This document shows, piece after piece, positions 25,786 through 33,208 of a stretch of DNA of 64,000 bases; within the stretch, counting starts at the first letter, position 1, and every line of letters begins with the position of its first letter. The notes below the pieces were generated by a model that made no database searches, had not been told where the DNA came from, and was given only the letters and a program-made list of their open reading frames with translations. This DNA is from Microtetraspora niveoalba (GTDB lineage Bacteria; Actinomycetota; Actinomycetes; Streptosporangiales; Streptosporangiaceae): contig NZ_BBYM01000009.1 of NCBI RefSeq assembly GCF_001570405.1, positions 182,276 to 246,275 on the forward strand, given 5' to 3'. The position numbers and the translations under genes are program-made.

Positions 25786-27123
25786 GTGAGCACGGAGTCC
25801 CCGGAACGGACCGTTCAGCGCCTTAAGGAGCAGGGCGTCGACGTCGTCCGCATCGGCTATCCCGACCTCATCGGCACCGACCGGGGCAAGGACGTGCTCG
25901 TGGAGCGGCTTCCCGACGTGTGCGAGAACGGCGTCGCCTTCTGCCGCGCCGTCTACTACACCTCGCCCCAGGCCGACGTCGTCCCGGTGCCCGGCGGACT
26001 CGACGCGGGCCTCCCCGACATCTCGATCCGTCCTGACCTGTCCACGCTCGTCCCGCTCGCCTGGGAGCCCGGCGTCGCCTACTGTCTCGGCGACGCGATC
26101 AACCCCGCCACAGGGGAGGCCTTCCCCGAGTCGCCGCGCGAAGTCGTCCGCGCCGCCGCCGCCCGGCTGGCCGAGCTCGGACTGACCGGCGTCGTCGGCC
26201 CCGAGCTCGAGTACTTCCTCATGGAGCCCGACGGCGACGGCTGGAAGCGCTACGACGACGCCCCCGGCAACGTCTACGTCGTCGGCGCCAAGGGCGACAA
26301 GGGCTCCCACGTGCTGCGCACCCTGCGCACCCTGCGCGGGATGGAACTCGGCGTCACCATGGGCAACCACGAGTTCTCCGGCGGCCAGTTCGAGATCAAC
26401 CTGCACCACTCCGAGGCCGTCGACGCCGCCGACCGGGCGTTCCGCTTCAAATCCGCCATCAAGGAACTCGCCCGCCGCGACGGCCTGATGGCGACCTTCA
26501 TGGCCAAGCCGTTCAACGACGAGGGCGGATCCGGCTTCCACATCCACATCTCCTGCATGGACGAGAGCGGCCGCAACATCTTCGACGACCCCTCGGGCGC
26601 GTACGGGCTGTCGGACCGCGCCAGGCACGCCATCGGCGGGATCCTCGCGCACGCGCCCGCGCTCGCCGCCCTGCTCAACCCCACGATCAACTCGTACAAG
26701 CGGTTCGGGCCCGACACGCTCGCCCCCTGGCTCATCGACTGGGGCCTCGACAACCGCAGCGCCATGCTCCGCGTCCCGCCGGAGCGCGGCGCCGGCGCCC
26801 GCCTCGAGGTGCGGCTCGGCGACGCCTCCGCCAACCCCTACCTCGGCATCGCCGGCCTGCTCGCCGCCGTCTACCTCGGCATCCGCGACGGCGTGGAACC
26901 CCCCGCCCCCCTCTCCGGCTACGGCTACGACACCACCAAGGCGCCCGTCCTGCCCATGTCGCTGCCCGTCGCCCTGGACGCCCTCAGCGCCGACACCGCC
27001 CTCGGCGAGGTCCTCGGCAAGGAGTTCATCACCGCCTACCTCGCCTACAAGCGCAACGAAGTCGAGCGCTTCTCCCAGTTCATCACCGACTGGGAGTTCC
27101 GCGAGTACGCCTACCACCTGTAG
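25786..27123 (+). CDS. Glutamine-synthetase-like gamma-glutamyl amine ligase
   Basis: This 445-residue protein has the glutamine synthetase catalytic fold: ELEYFLMEPDGDG (metal-binding Glu), MGNHEFSGGQFEINLHHSEA, MAKPFNDEGGSGFHIHIS and RVPPERGAGARLEVRLGDASANPYLG. The canonical N-terminal Asp loop of ammonia-specific GlnA (D-x5-S-x-R) is not evident and the spacing is that of PuuA/GlnA3/GlnA4-like enzymes, which join glutamate to amines rather than to ammonia. GAGGAGG precedes the GTG. With the C26 hydrolase and amine permease it forms a PuuA-PuuD-PuuP-like set, and with the P450 it recalls the gamma-glutamylanilide route. The amine substrate is unknown. Confidence 0.9.
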   Translation: MSTESPERTVQRLKEQGVDVVRIGYPDLIGTDRGKDVLVERLPDVCENGVAFCRAVYYTSPQADVVPVPGGLDAGLPDISIRPDLSTLVPLAWEPGVAYCLGDAINPATGEAFPESPREVVRAAAARLAELGLTGVVGPELEYFLMEPDGDGWKRYDDAPGNVYVVGAKGDKGSHVLRTLRTLRGMELGVTMGNHEFSGGQFEINLHHSEAVDAADRAFRFKSAIKELARRDGLMATFMAKPFNDEGGSGFHIHISCMDESGRNIFDDPSGAYGLSDRARHAIGGILAHAPALAALLNPTINSYKRFGPDTLAPWLIDWGLDNRSAMLRVPPERGAGARLEVRLGDASANPYLGIAGLLAAVYLGIRDGVEPPAPLSGYGYDTTKAPVLPMSLPVALDALSADTALGEVLGKEFITAYLAYKRNEVERFSQFITDWEFREYAYHL

Positions 27124-27150
27124 TTCTCACCACCCTTTCTGGAGGATCCG

Positions 27151-28398
27151 ATGCGCCTGGAAGACGTCGACCTGGCGGACAACGACAAGTTTCTCGACGG
27201 CGACACCCCGTGGCGCATGTTCGACGTGCTGCGCGAACAGGCCCCGGTTCACTGGCAGGACGAGGGCGAGCACGGCAGCGGCTTCTGGTCCGTCACCCGC
27301 CACGCCGACATCGTCCGCGTCGACCGCGACCCGGCCACCTTCACCTCCACGAAGTTCACCAACCTGGAGGAGGTCGACGACCGGCAGGCCACCATCCGGC
27401 GCTCCATCCTGGAGACCGACGGCCCCCGGCACAGCGTGCTCCGCCGCATCCTGCAGCGCGAGTTCACCCCCAGGGCCGTCGCCGGGTACGAGGTCTTCCT
27501 GCGCGGGCTCACCGCCCGCACCCTCGACGCCGCGCTCGCCAAGGGCACGTTCGACTTCGTGAAGGAGGTCGCCGCCGACTTCCCGATCAACGTCCTGGCC
27601 AAGATGCTCGACGTGCCCGCCGACGACACCCAGCAGCTTATCGACTGGGGCAACCGCATCATCGGCAACACCGACCCCGACTACGCCGACGTCCTCCTGC
27701 ACAGCGAGGAGAGCGAGAAGTACCGCGACCTCCCCTTCCGCAGCCCTGCCTCCATCGAGGTCTTCGAGTACGGCCGCGAGCTGGCCAGGCAGCGCCGCGG
27801 CGGCGACGGCACCGACCTCGTCAGCAAGCTGGTCAACGAGACCCCCGCCGACGGCGTGCCGCTCTCGCCGACCGACTTCGACAACTACTTCCTGCTCCTC
27901 GTGGTCGCCGGCAACGAGACCACCCGGCACGCCATCTCCCACACGATGCGCGCCCTGATCGAGCACCCCGAGCAGGCGGAGAAGCTCCGCCAGGACCTCT
28001 CCCTCATGCCGAACGCGGTGGAGGAGTTCCTGCGCTGGGCCTCCCCGGTCTACCACTTCCGCCGCACCGCGACCCAGGACGTCGAGATGCACGGGCAGAA
28101 GATCTCCGAAGGCGACAAGGTCGTCATGTGGTTCGCCTCCGGCAACAGGGACGAGCGCGCCTTCGAGTCGCCCTACACCTTCGACGTGACCCGCCAGAAC
28201 AACGACCACATCACCTTCGGCAAGGGCAGCCCGCACTTCTGCCTCGGCAACGCGCTCGCCCGCCTGGAGATCCGGATCATGTTCGAGGAGCTGCTGCCGC
28301 GCATCTCCGACATCAAGCTCGCCGGCGACGTCCGCCGGGTCCGCTCCAACTTCGTCAACGGCATCAAGGAGCTCCCGGTCACCGTCACCCTGGCCTGA
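27151..28398 (+). CDS. Cytochrome P450
   Basis: This 415-residue soluble P450 has the oxygen-binding helix I motif VVAGNETTRH (residues 251-260), ExxR at Glu292-Arg295 (EEFLRW), and the heme loop FGKGSPHFCLGNALAR with ligand Cys364. The general look is of the CYP124/125/142 clan of actinobacterial P450s, but I cannot name a CYP number. A GGAGGATCC site precedes the ATG, and it is 27 bases downstream of the ligase gene, so it is in the same transcript. The ferredoxin and reductase at 16952-18336 are the obvious electron donors. It probably hydroxylates or dealkylates the (glutamylated) aromatic amine to reach a catechol (inference). Confidence 0.94.
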   Translation: MRLEDVDLADNDKFLDGDTPWRMFDVLREQAPVHWQDEGEHGSGFWSVTRHADIVRVDRDPATFTSTKFTNLEEVDDRQATIRRSILETDGPRHSVLRRILQREFTPRAVAGYEVFLRGLTARTLDAALAKGTFDFVKEVAADFPINVLAKMLDVPADDTQQLIDWGNRIIGNTDPDYADVLLHSEESEKYRDLPFRSPASIEVFEYGRELARQRRGGDGTDLVSKLVNETPADGVPLSPTDFDNYFLLLVVAGNETTRHAISHTMRALIEHPEQAEKLRQDLSLMPNAVEEFLRWASPVYHFRRTATQDVEMHGQKISEGDKVVMWFASGNRDERAFESPYTFDVTRQNNDHITFGKGSPHFCLGNALARLEIRIMFEELLPRISDIKLAGDVRRVRSNFVNGIKELPVTVTLA

Positions 28399-28471
28399 TC
28401 CGTACCGGCGCGGTGGGGAGGGGGCGGTCGCTCGCACAGCGCGGCCCGAGACCGGGCGCCTCGACGGTCTG

Positions 28472-28520
28472 GGCGTGCGAGGTCCGGGGCGTGCGATGCT
28501 CCGGGGCGTGCCATGATCCG
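28472..28520. repeat. Short 16-17-bp tandem repeat after the P450 gene
   Basis: Three units built on GGGCGTGCGAKGYTCCG lie about 75 bases after the P450 stop. No further feature is seen between 28399 and 28588. Confidence 0.55.
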
Positions 28521-28588
28521 AACGAGATCTGCCAGGAAATCATGCTCCCCCTTGTAAAGGTCGGCACCGGGGGCGATCATGAGTTCCC

Positions 28589-28903
28589 GTGACGAAAAAG
28601 ATCCTTTCCAGCGTCGCCGGCATCGTTCTGGGTGCTGCCGCCCTCGTCGGCAGCACCGCTTCCCCCGCCGCCGCGGTGGGCAGCTGCTCCAAGACCGCGA
28701 GCAGCGACCACTCGGTGAGCGTCAAGTGCACCAGCGGGCTTGAGACCTACTTCCGGGTCTACGGCTACTTCTGCTCCACCTCGTCCTGCTCCTACGTACC
28801 GGGCACCCTGGTCTCCCTGGGCGGCACGAGCAAGGTCACCAGCAGCGCGTACTACAGCGGCAAGTGGTACGTGAAGGGCTGCTACGTGACGAACGGCTGC
28901 TGA
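28589..28903 (+). CDS. Small secreted six-cysteine protein
   Basis: The 104-residue product has a clear signal peptide (MTKKILSSVAGIVLGAAALV, cleavage near SPAAAVG), leaving a mature domain of about 75 residues with six Cys. They occur as GSCSK, VKCTS, YFCSTSSCSY, KGCYV and the C-terminal NGC. This suggests a compact disulfide-bonded exported protein, such as a toxin, inhibitor or cell-wall factor. No family was recognised. The GTG start has only a weak ribosome-binding site. A strong terminator hairpin follows eight bases after the stop, supporting a single-gene unit. Confidence 0.85.
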   Translation: MTKKILSSVAGIVLGAAALVGSTASPAAAVGSCSKTASSDHSVSVKCTSGLETYFRVYGYFCSTSSCSYVPGTLVSLGGTSKVTSSAYYSGKWYVKGCYVTNGC

Positions 28904-28910
28904 GTCACCC

Positions 28911-28945
28911 GGGCCCGGACCTCTTCGTGAGGCCCGGGCCCTTTT
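28911..28945 (+). terminator. Intrinsic terminator after the six-cysteine protein
   Basis: A 13-bp stem with one A-C mismatch (28911-28923 with 28929-28941), a TTCGT loop and a TTTT run at 28942-28945. Together with its position right after the stop this is a standard rho-independent terminator. Confidence 0.9.
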
Positions 28946-29006
28946 ACGCGCGGCGTGCTCGGTTCTTGCCACGGAATGGAATCGTGACTGCGGGGGACGT
29001 GCGTGG

Positions 29007-29146
29007 TTCGCGCTGCTGGATGGTGACGGCTGCGCTGCGGCGGGCGGCTGCTCGGGCGTAAATGGTGGCAGCGGCGGATCGAAGCTGTATCCGGTTCGCT
29101 CTGCTGGATGATGACCGCTGCGCTGCGGCGGGCGGCTGCTCCGGCG
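29007..29146. repeat. Pair of 52-bp direct repeats in non-coding DNA
   Basis: The segment at 29007-29058 recurs at 29095-29146 with four mismatches out of 52; both begin TTCGC and contain the core CTGCGCTGCGGCGGGCGG. The 36-bp spacer is unrelated. Between 28946 and 29456 I see no convincing gene; short open frames here lack codon bias or start signals. Confidence 0.8.
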
Positions 29147-29340
29147 CGCCGTGATAGCTGGTCTCTGGTGCAACCGCTTCGCGGCTCCGGGCGCGGTGGT
29201 ACAGGGCACGGTCCTACGCGCGCCGGAGGCCCCACCCGCCTCCGCTCCGCTTCCCCGCCGCCCCTTGTCCTGCTCCCAGTCCCGCGCGGCTGATTCCCCT
29301 CCGGCTGTGGCGCGGCCTCGGTTCAGCGTGATCTGGCGAG

Positions 29341-29370
29341 GAACCCCGGGCGTTCACGCCCGGGAGGAAG
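29341..29370 (+). mobile_element. Possible IS200/IS605-type right-end hairpin scar
   Basis: AACCCCGGGCG-TTCA-CGCCCGGG followed by AGGAAG matches, as I remember it, the hairpin-plus-GGAGGAAG end that follows tnpB genes of IS605-family elements in actinomycetes. No transposase or TnpB coding sequence is found nearby, so this would be a remnant. The hairpin itself is certain; the origin is a tentative reading. Confidence 0.35.
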
Positions 29371-29456
29371 CGCTTCCGAAGGGCGGGATGTCCTCGGCCG
29401 GACCGCGGACGCGCACGCCACCGCCGTTCCGTCCGCTCGGTCCTGATTCAGACGCG

Positions 29457-30308
29457 TCAGGAACCGAAGAAGCCCTCCCGGTGGTATTTGCAGGTGCCGC
29501 CGCCGCATGTGGGGTCCGAATTCCAGCCGTCGCTGTACGCGACCATCCGATAACGCATTACGGATCCCTTGGTCTTCACTTCCCAGTCATCCGGCGGCAC
29601 CTGGCCGTCGTACTGTTTGACGTAGTTGCCGAAGGCGTTCATGTAATAGATCCGGTGTCTTGCGTTCAGGGAGCTCGGCGACCCCGCAGGGGTGCAGTTG
29701 TACACGAAACTATTTGTATAGCGTTCTTTGCCGCCGAAGTCCGCCGAATAGTACGCTTTGGGCTTCCTGCCGGGTATGGCGGAATCGCTCCAGTCCGGAT
29801 GCCAGAAGTATCCCGAATTGCATGTGGGCGCCTCCGAGGCACTGGAGGCGGACCCGGGCACCGCGAGCTGGCGGGCGACGATGGGAGAGGCGGTGACCGT
29901 TCGGCCCTGGAGGTCCGGCGGCGGAGTCGAGTCGTCTCGGGGCTCGTCCAGCAACAACCGGGGAACCGGCAGGCTCCGCGGTGTCACCTCCAGGTAGGCG
30001 TCGAGCATGTTGTCCAGCGGAAGCGGCACGACCGGCGCGTTCTGCCCTCCGTGTCCTTTCTGGAGGAGCCCGTAATCTTCCGAGGACGGGCTGTGGGAGA
30101 ACACGACCCGCACGCCGTTCGCGAATGTGAGATCGGCGAGCGTGTCCTCCGGATCCTCCACTGCCGTTCCGTCATCGGGCGACGGGTCGTCGGGAGTGGC
30201 CGTGGTCGGCGCGATGGACTGCGCGAAGCCCGGGGGTGCGGGCGCCGCCAGGGCCGCGAGCGCCAATACGGATATGGACAGCATTACGGTCGGTTTCCTG
30301 GCCGTCAT
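29457..30308 (-). CDS. Secreted protein of unknown function with C-terminal cysteine domain
   Basis: The 283-residue product has a signal peptide (hydrophobic stretch after MTARKPTVM, cleavage near GFAQS) and an acidic Pro/Thr/Asp-rich linker. Its C-terminal half carries four Cys (PTCNSGYFW, VYNCTPAG, PTCGGGTCKY) and many aromatic residues. No family was recognised. GGAG lies a few bases before the ATG. Base composition here is less GC-rich than in neighbouring genes, and DNA on both sides is gene-poor, which could indicate recent acquisition. It may be an extracellular effector or wall-associated protein; the evidence is topology only. Confidence 0.8.
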   Translation of the reverse strand: MTARKPTVMLSISVLALAALAAPAPPGFAQSIAPTTATPDDPSPDDGTAVEDPEDTLADLTFANGVRVVFSHSPSSEDYGLLQKGHGGQNAPVVPLPLDNMLDAYLEVTPRSLPVPRLLLDEPRDDSTPPPDLQGRTVTASPIVARQLAVPGSASSASEAPTCNSGYFWHPDWSDSAIPGRKPKAYYSADFGGKERYTNSFVYNCTPAGSPSSLNARHRIYYMNAFGNYVKQYDGQVPPDDWEVKTKGSVMRYRMVAYSDGWNSDPTCGGGTCKYHREGFFGS

Positions 30309-30693
30309 CGCGGCACTCCTTTAATTTCCCGAGGGACGAGTCCTGCGCGGAGTATGAGCCGCGCGTTAAGAACGGTCAAGTAACGGAATCGGCTCGGAAT
30401 GCGGGTTGAATCCGCTGCACTCGTGAAATCTGAGGAAAAATCCGACGTTCGCATGATTTTGGGCCGACCGTTAAAAGCGGAAGGCGCCGGCGTGCGGTTC
30501 CGTCGTTGGTTTCGCCGTGAGGGAGCGGTGGATCATTTCCATTCGTCAACGTATGCTTTGGTGCGACTGTCTCAGATTTGGTGTGGTCTGCGATGGCCGG
30601 TCGTTGTTTTCCTTGTTGTAGCTCTGTATGCAGATCCGGATTCGTGACGGCGTGCCGGACTGCATGGACGCGTAGAGGAAGGCGAAGAAGTCA
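30309..30693. other. Intergenic, comparatively AT-rich
   Basis: This 385-bp gap separates two divergent genes and must carry their promoters, but no convincing -35/-10 pair was picked out. It is visibly richer in A and T than the genes around it. An 82-codon open frame (30399-30647) has no ribosome-binding site or recognisable product and is not called. Confidence 0.5.
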
Positions 30694-31896
30694 ATGGCGT
30701 TTCCAATAGCGGCAACGGGCCCCAGGGGGCTGGCCTACACTGCCAACCGCGGTAACCGCACGGTATCGGTGATCGACACCGCGACGGGCGCCACTACTGC
30801 GAATATCCGGGTTGTTGGGAGTGGTTGGTCCAGTCCATCGGACGTCGTGGTCAGCCCGGACGGCACCCGCGCCTACACCGCCAACCCCGACCTCGGCTCC
30901 GTGTCGGTGATCGACACGGCGACCAACACGGTCACCGCCACGGTCGCGGCGCCTGGCACAACGCTCGTCGTCTCCCCCGACGGGAGGAAGGTGTATGTCA
31001 CCGGCCAGGGTGCGGGGTCGGTTACGGTGATCGACACCGCGACCAACACCGTCAGCGCCAGGATTCCGGTCGCCGGTTACCAGGGCATAGCCGTCACTCC
31101 CGACGGCAGCCGCGTCTACGTCTCCCATTGGAGTGAGCACGGCGTGTCGGTGATCGACACGGCGACCAACAGGGTTGTCGCCGTCGTGCCCACAACCGGT
31201 GGCTGCTACGGATTGGCGGTGCACCCCGACGGCACCCGTGTGTACGTGGCCGACAACGAAGCCCAAATCGTGTCCGTCATCAACACCGCCACCAACACGA
31301 TCAGCCGCTCCATCGGGGTGGGGTCGCCCCCTACCGGTGTGGCGGTCACCCCCGACGGAGCGGGCGTCTACGTCGGGTGTGAAGAGGGCCCGGTGTCATT
31401 GATCGACTCCGTCGGCAACAAGGTCGTGGCCACCATCCCGGTCTGGGACGCTGGCGCGCTGGCGGTCTCCCCGGACGGCACGTTCGTCTACGTCCCCGAC
31501 TATTCGAAGCACACGTTGTCGGTCATCAACGTGGCCGGCAACACGGTGACCGGCACGGTCGCCGTCGGTCCCAATCCGTGCAGCGTCGCGTTCGGCCCGG
31601 GGGTTCCCCTCCGCACCGACACGCCCACTGTGGTCAAGGGCGCGCCCCTCAAAGTGCGCTACTCCACCGTGCCGGGCAATGTCAGGAGCACGAACTGGGT
31701 CGGCGTCTACCCCGACGACGGCGGCGCAACCATAGGGAAAAAGAATTCCTTCGTCTGGGCGTACGCGCCCAACGCCGCCGGCAGCGTCACCTTGGACACC
31801 GGCGGGGTGCCCGGGCCGGGCCGTTACGCGGCCTGGTACTTGTACAACGACGGCTACACCACCCTGGCCGGCCCGCTCACCTTCACCGTGACCTGA
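30694..31896 (+). CDS. YVTN-type beta-propeller protein with C-terminal Ig-like domain
   Basis: Residues 1-305 contain about seven repeats of the form SVIDTATNTV...VSPDGTRVYV, the pattern of YVTN/NHL beta-propellers. The last ~90 residues (from PTVVKGAPLKVRYSTVPG) form a beta-sandwich like those at the end of actinobacterial phosphoesterases: NWVGVYPDDGG, FVWAYAPNAAGSVTLDT, GRYAAWYLYNDGY. There is no signal peptide at the chosen ATG, and an in-frame stop lies just upstream. The protein is therefore either cytoplasmic or has lost its export signal. Such propellers usually mediate binding rather than catalysis. Confidence 0.85.
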   Translation: MAFPIAATGPRGLAYTANRGNRTVSVIDTATGATTANIRVVGSGWSSPSDVVVSPDGTRAYTANPDLGSVSVIDTATNTVTATVAAPGTTLVVSPDGRKVYVTGQGAGSVTVIDTATNTVSARIPVAGYQGIAVTPDGSRVYVSHWSEHGVSVIDTATNRVVAVVPTTGGCYGLAVHPDGTRVYVADNEAQIVSVINTATNTISRSIGVGSPPTGVAVTPDGAGVYVGCEEGPVSLIDSVGNKVVATIPVWDAGALAVSPDGTFVYVPDYSKHTLSVINVAGNTVTGTVAVGPNPCSVAFGPGVPLRTDTPTVVKGAPLKVRYSTVPGNVRSTNWVGVYPDDGGATIGKKNSFVWAYAPNAAGSVTLDTGGVPGPGRYAAWYLYNDGYTTLAGPLTFTVT

Positions 31897-32045
31897 GCCC
31901 GTGACCGCGCGCCCGGTACGCACCACGTACAAGACGGCGTGGGTGTCCGGGCGCCGGAGACGAGCCATCACGGAACGGCGGGTCCGCTGGGGCGTGTCTG
32001 ACGATCGGGAGTTCCCCGGCGGCGGGAGCGGTAGAGTCGGGCCTC

Positions 32046-32762
32046 ATGCCGGAAATGCCGCGTGTGCTTGCCGTACAGAACCACACGAACGGGGGTCCCG
32101 GGCGGTTCGGGGAATGGCTGGACGCCGCCGGGGTCGCCGTCGACGTGGTCACCGCCTTCGACGGGTCCGCCCTCCCGTCGCGGTTGGAGCACGACGGCCT
32201 GATCGTGCTCGGCGGCGGTTACCTGCCGGACGAGGACGAGAAGGCGCCCTGGCTGCCGGCCACCCGCGCCCTCGTCGAGCAGGCCCTCGCCCGGTCGGTG
32301 CCGTTCTTCGGCATCTGCCTCGGCGGGCAGATGCTGGCCTCGGTCGGCGGCGGGAAGGTCCAGGGCGACGCCGGGGCACCCGAGCACGGCAGCACGTCCA
32401 TCACCATGAGGGCCGAGACGGCGGACGACGTGCTCTTCGGCGGGCTGCCCGCCGCCGTCCCGGCGATCGAGAACCACATCGACGCCATCACGGCCCTGCC
32501 GCCGGGCGCGGTCTGGCTGGCCGAGACCGAACGTTGCCCCTACCAGGCATTCCGGCTGGGCGACCGCGCCTGGGGCGTGCAGTTCCACCCCGAGGTGGGG
32601 GCCGAACGCATCCGGCAGTGGGATGTCGAGTACACCCGCCGACGGGGTCTCGACCTCGACGAGTTGTACGCCGCCGCCGTGAGCGACGACCCGCTCTCGC
32701 GGGCCGCCTGGAGTGAGGTGGCCGCCCGTTTCGCCACCTTGGTCAAGGAAGGACGTTCCTAG
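32046..32762 (+). CDS. Class I glutamine amidotransferase (GMP-synthase-like) protein
   Basis: The nucleophile Cys is in FFGICLGGQMLA (the nucleophile elbow), and His/Glu are in GVQFHPEVGAE, so the full GATase1 triad is present. The 238-residue protein stands alone, like YfeJ-type proteins, with no synthetase partner nearby. The acceptor is unknown; gamma-glutamyl compound hydrolysis is another option. An ATG three codons later (32055) is an alternative start. The stop overlaps the end of the convergent MarR gene by four bases. Confidence 0.87.
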   Translation: MPEMPRVLAVQNHTNGGPGRFGEWLDAAGVAVDVVTAFDGSALPSRLEHDGLIVLGGGYLPDEDEKAPWLPATRALVEQALARSVPFFGICLGGQMLASVGGGKVQGDAGAPEHGSTSITMRAETADDVLFGGLPAAVPAIENHIDAITALPPGAVWLAETERCPYQAFRLGDRAWGVQFHPEVGAERIRQWDVEYTRRRGLDLDELYAAAVSDDPLSRAAWSEVAARFATLVKEGRS

Positions 32763-33208
32763 GCCAGAAGGCGGGCGATGACACGGTCGAGTGCGTCGAG
32801 GTCCGCGGGATCCAGCGCGAGCAGCGCCGGGGGTGGCGCGCCGAGAATGCGTTCGGCGACGTCGGCGGCGCGCACGCCTTCGGGAGTGACCGAGACGATC
32901 TTGGCTCGCCGGTCGTCCGGGTGGGGAGCGCGCTCGACCAGCCCGCGCCGTTCCAGGTCCGCGACCACGATCGTGGTGTACGGGGCGTCTGTGGTGAGCC
33001 GCTCGGCGAGCCGCCGCAGCGTCAGCGGTTCCGCGGCGACGAGGCGCAGGGCCTTCACCCGGATGAAGCTCATGCCGAGCGTGTCGCACACCTCTTTGCG
33101 CCGCTCGTACCGGTCGAGCACCAGGCCGCGCATTCCCCGCCACACGCGCGCCGCCACGTTCTGATCGAGCCGTTCCGCGACCGGATCCATGGGAGGAAGC
33201 TCGTTCAT
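32759..33208 (-). CDS. MarR-family transcriptional regulator
   Basis: The 149-residue protein has the MarR winged helix in TLRRLAERLTTDAPYTTIVVADLERRGLVERAPHPDDRRAKIVSVT, including the wing DDRR motif. Its start overlaps the stop of the MFS exporter gene (ATGA, 33205-33208), so exporter and regulator are co-transcribed with the exporter first. The regulator probably represses this operon through the palindrome at the exporter's start and is released by an exported drug (inference from the common MarR/EmrB arrangement). Confidence 0.92.
   Translation of the reverse strand: MNELPPMDPVAERLDQNVAARVWRGMRGLVLDRYERRKEVCDTLGMSFIRVKALRLVAAEPLTLRRLAERLTTDAPYTTIVVADLERRGLVERAPHPDDRRAKIVSVTPEGVRAADVAERILGAPPPALLALDPADLDALDRVIARLLA

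Noticed and set aside
29007..29146. CRISPR array
   Set aside because: Only two repeat copies of 52 bp with an unrelated 36-bp spacer, and no cas genes anywhere in the window.
30399..30647. 82-codon open frame in the gap before the beta-propeller gene
   Set aside because: No ribosome-binding site, no family resemblance, and it lies in AT-rich DNA where open frames are less frequent by composition; too little to call.
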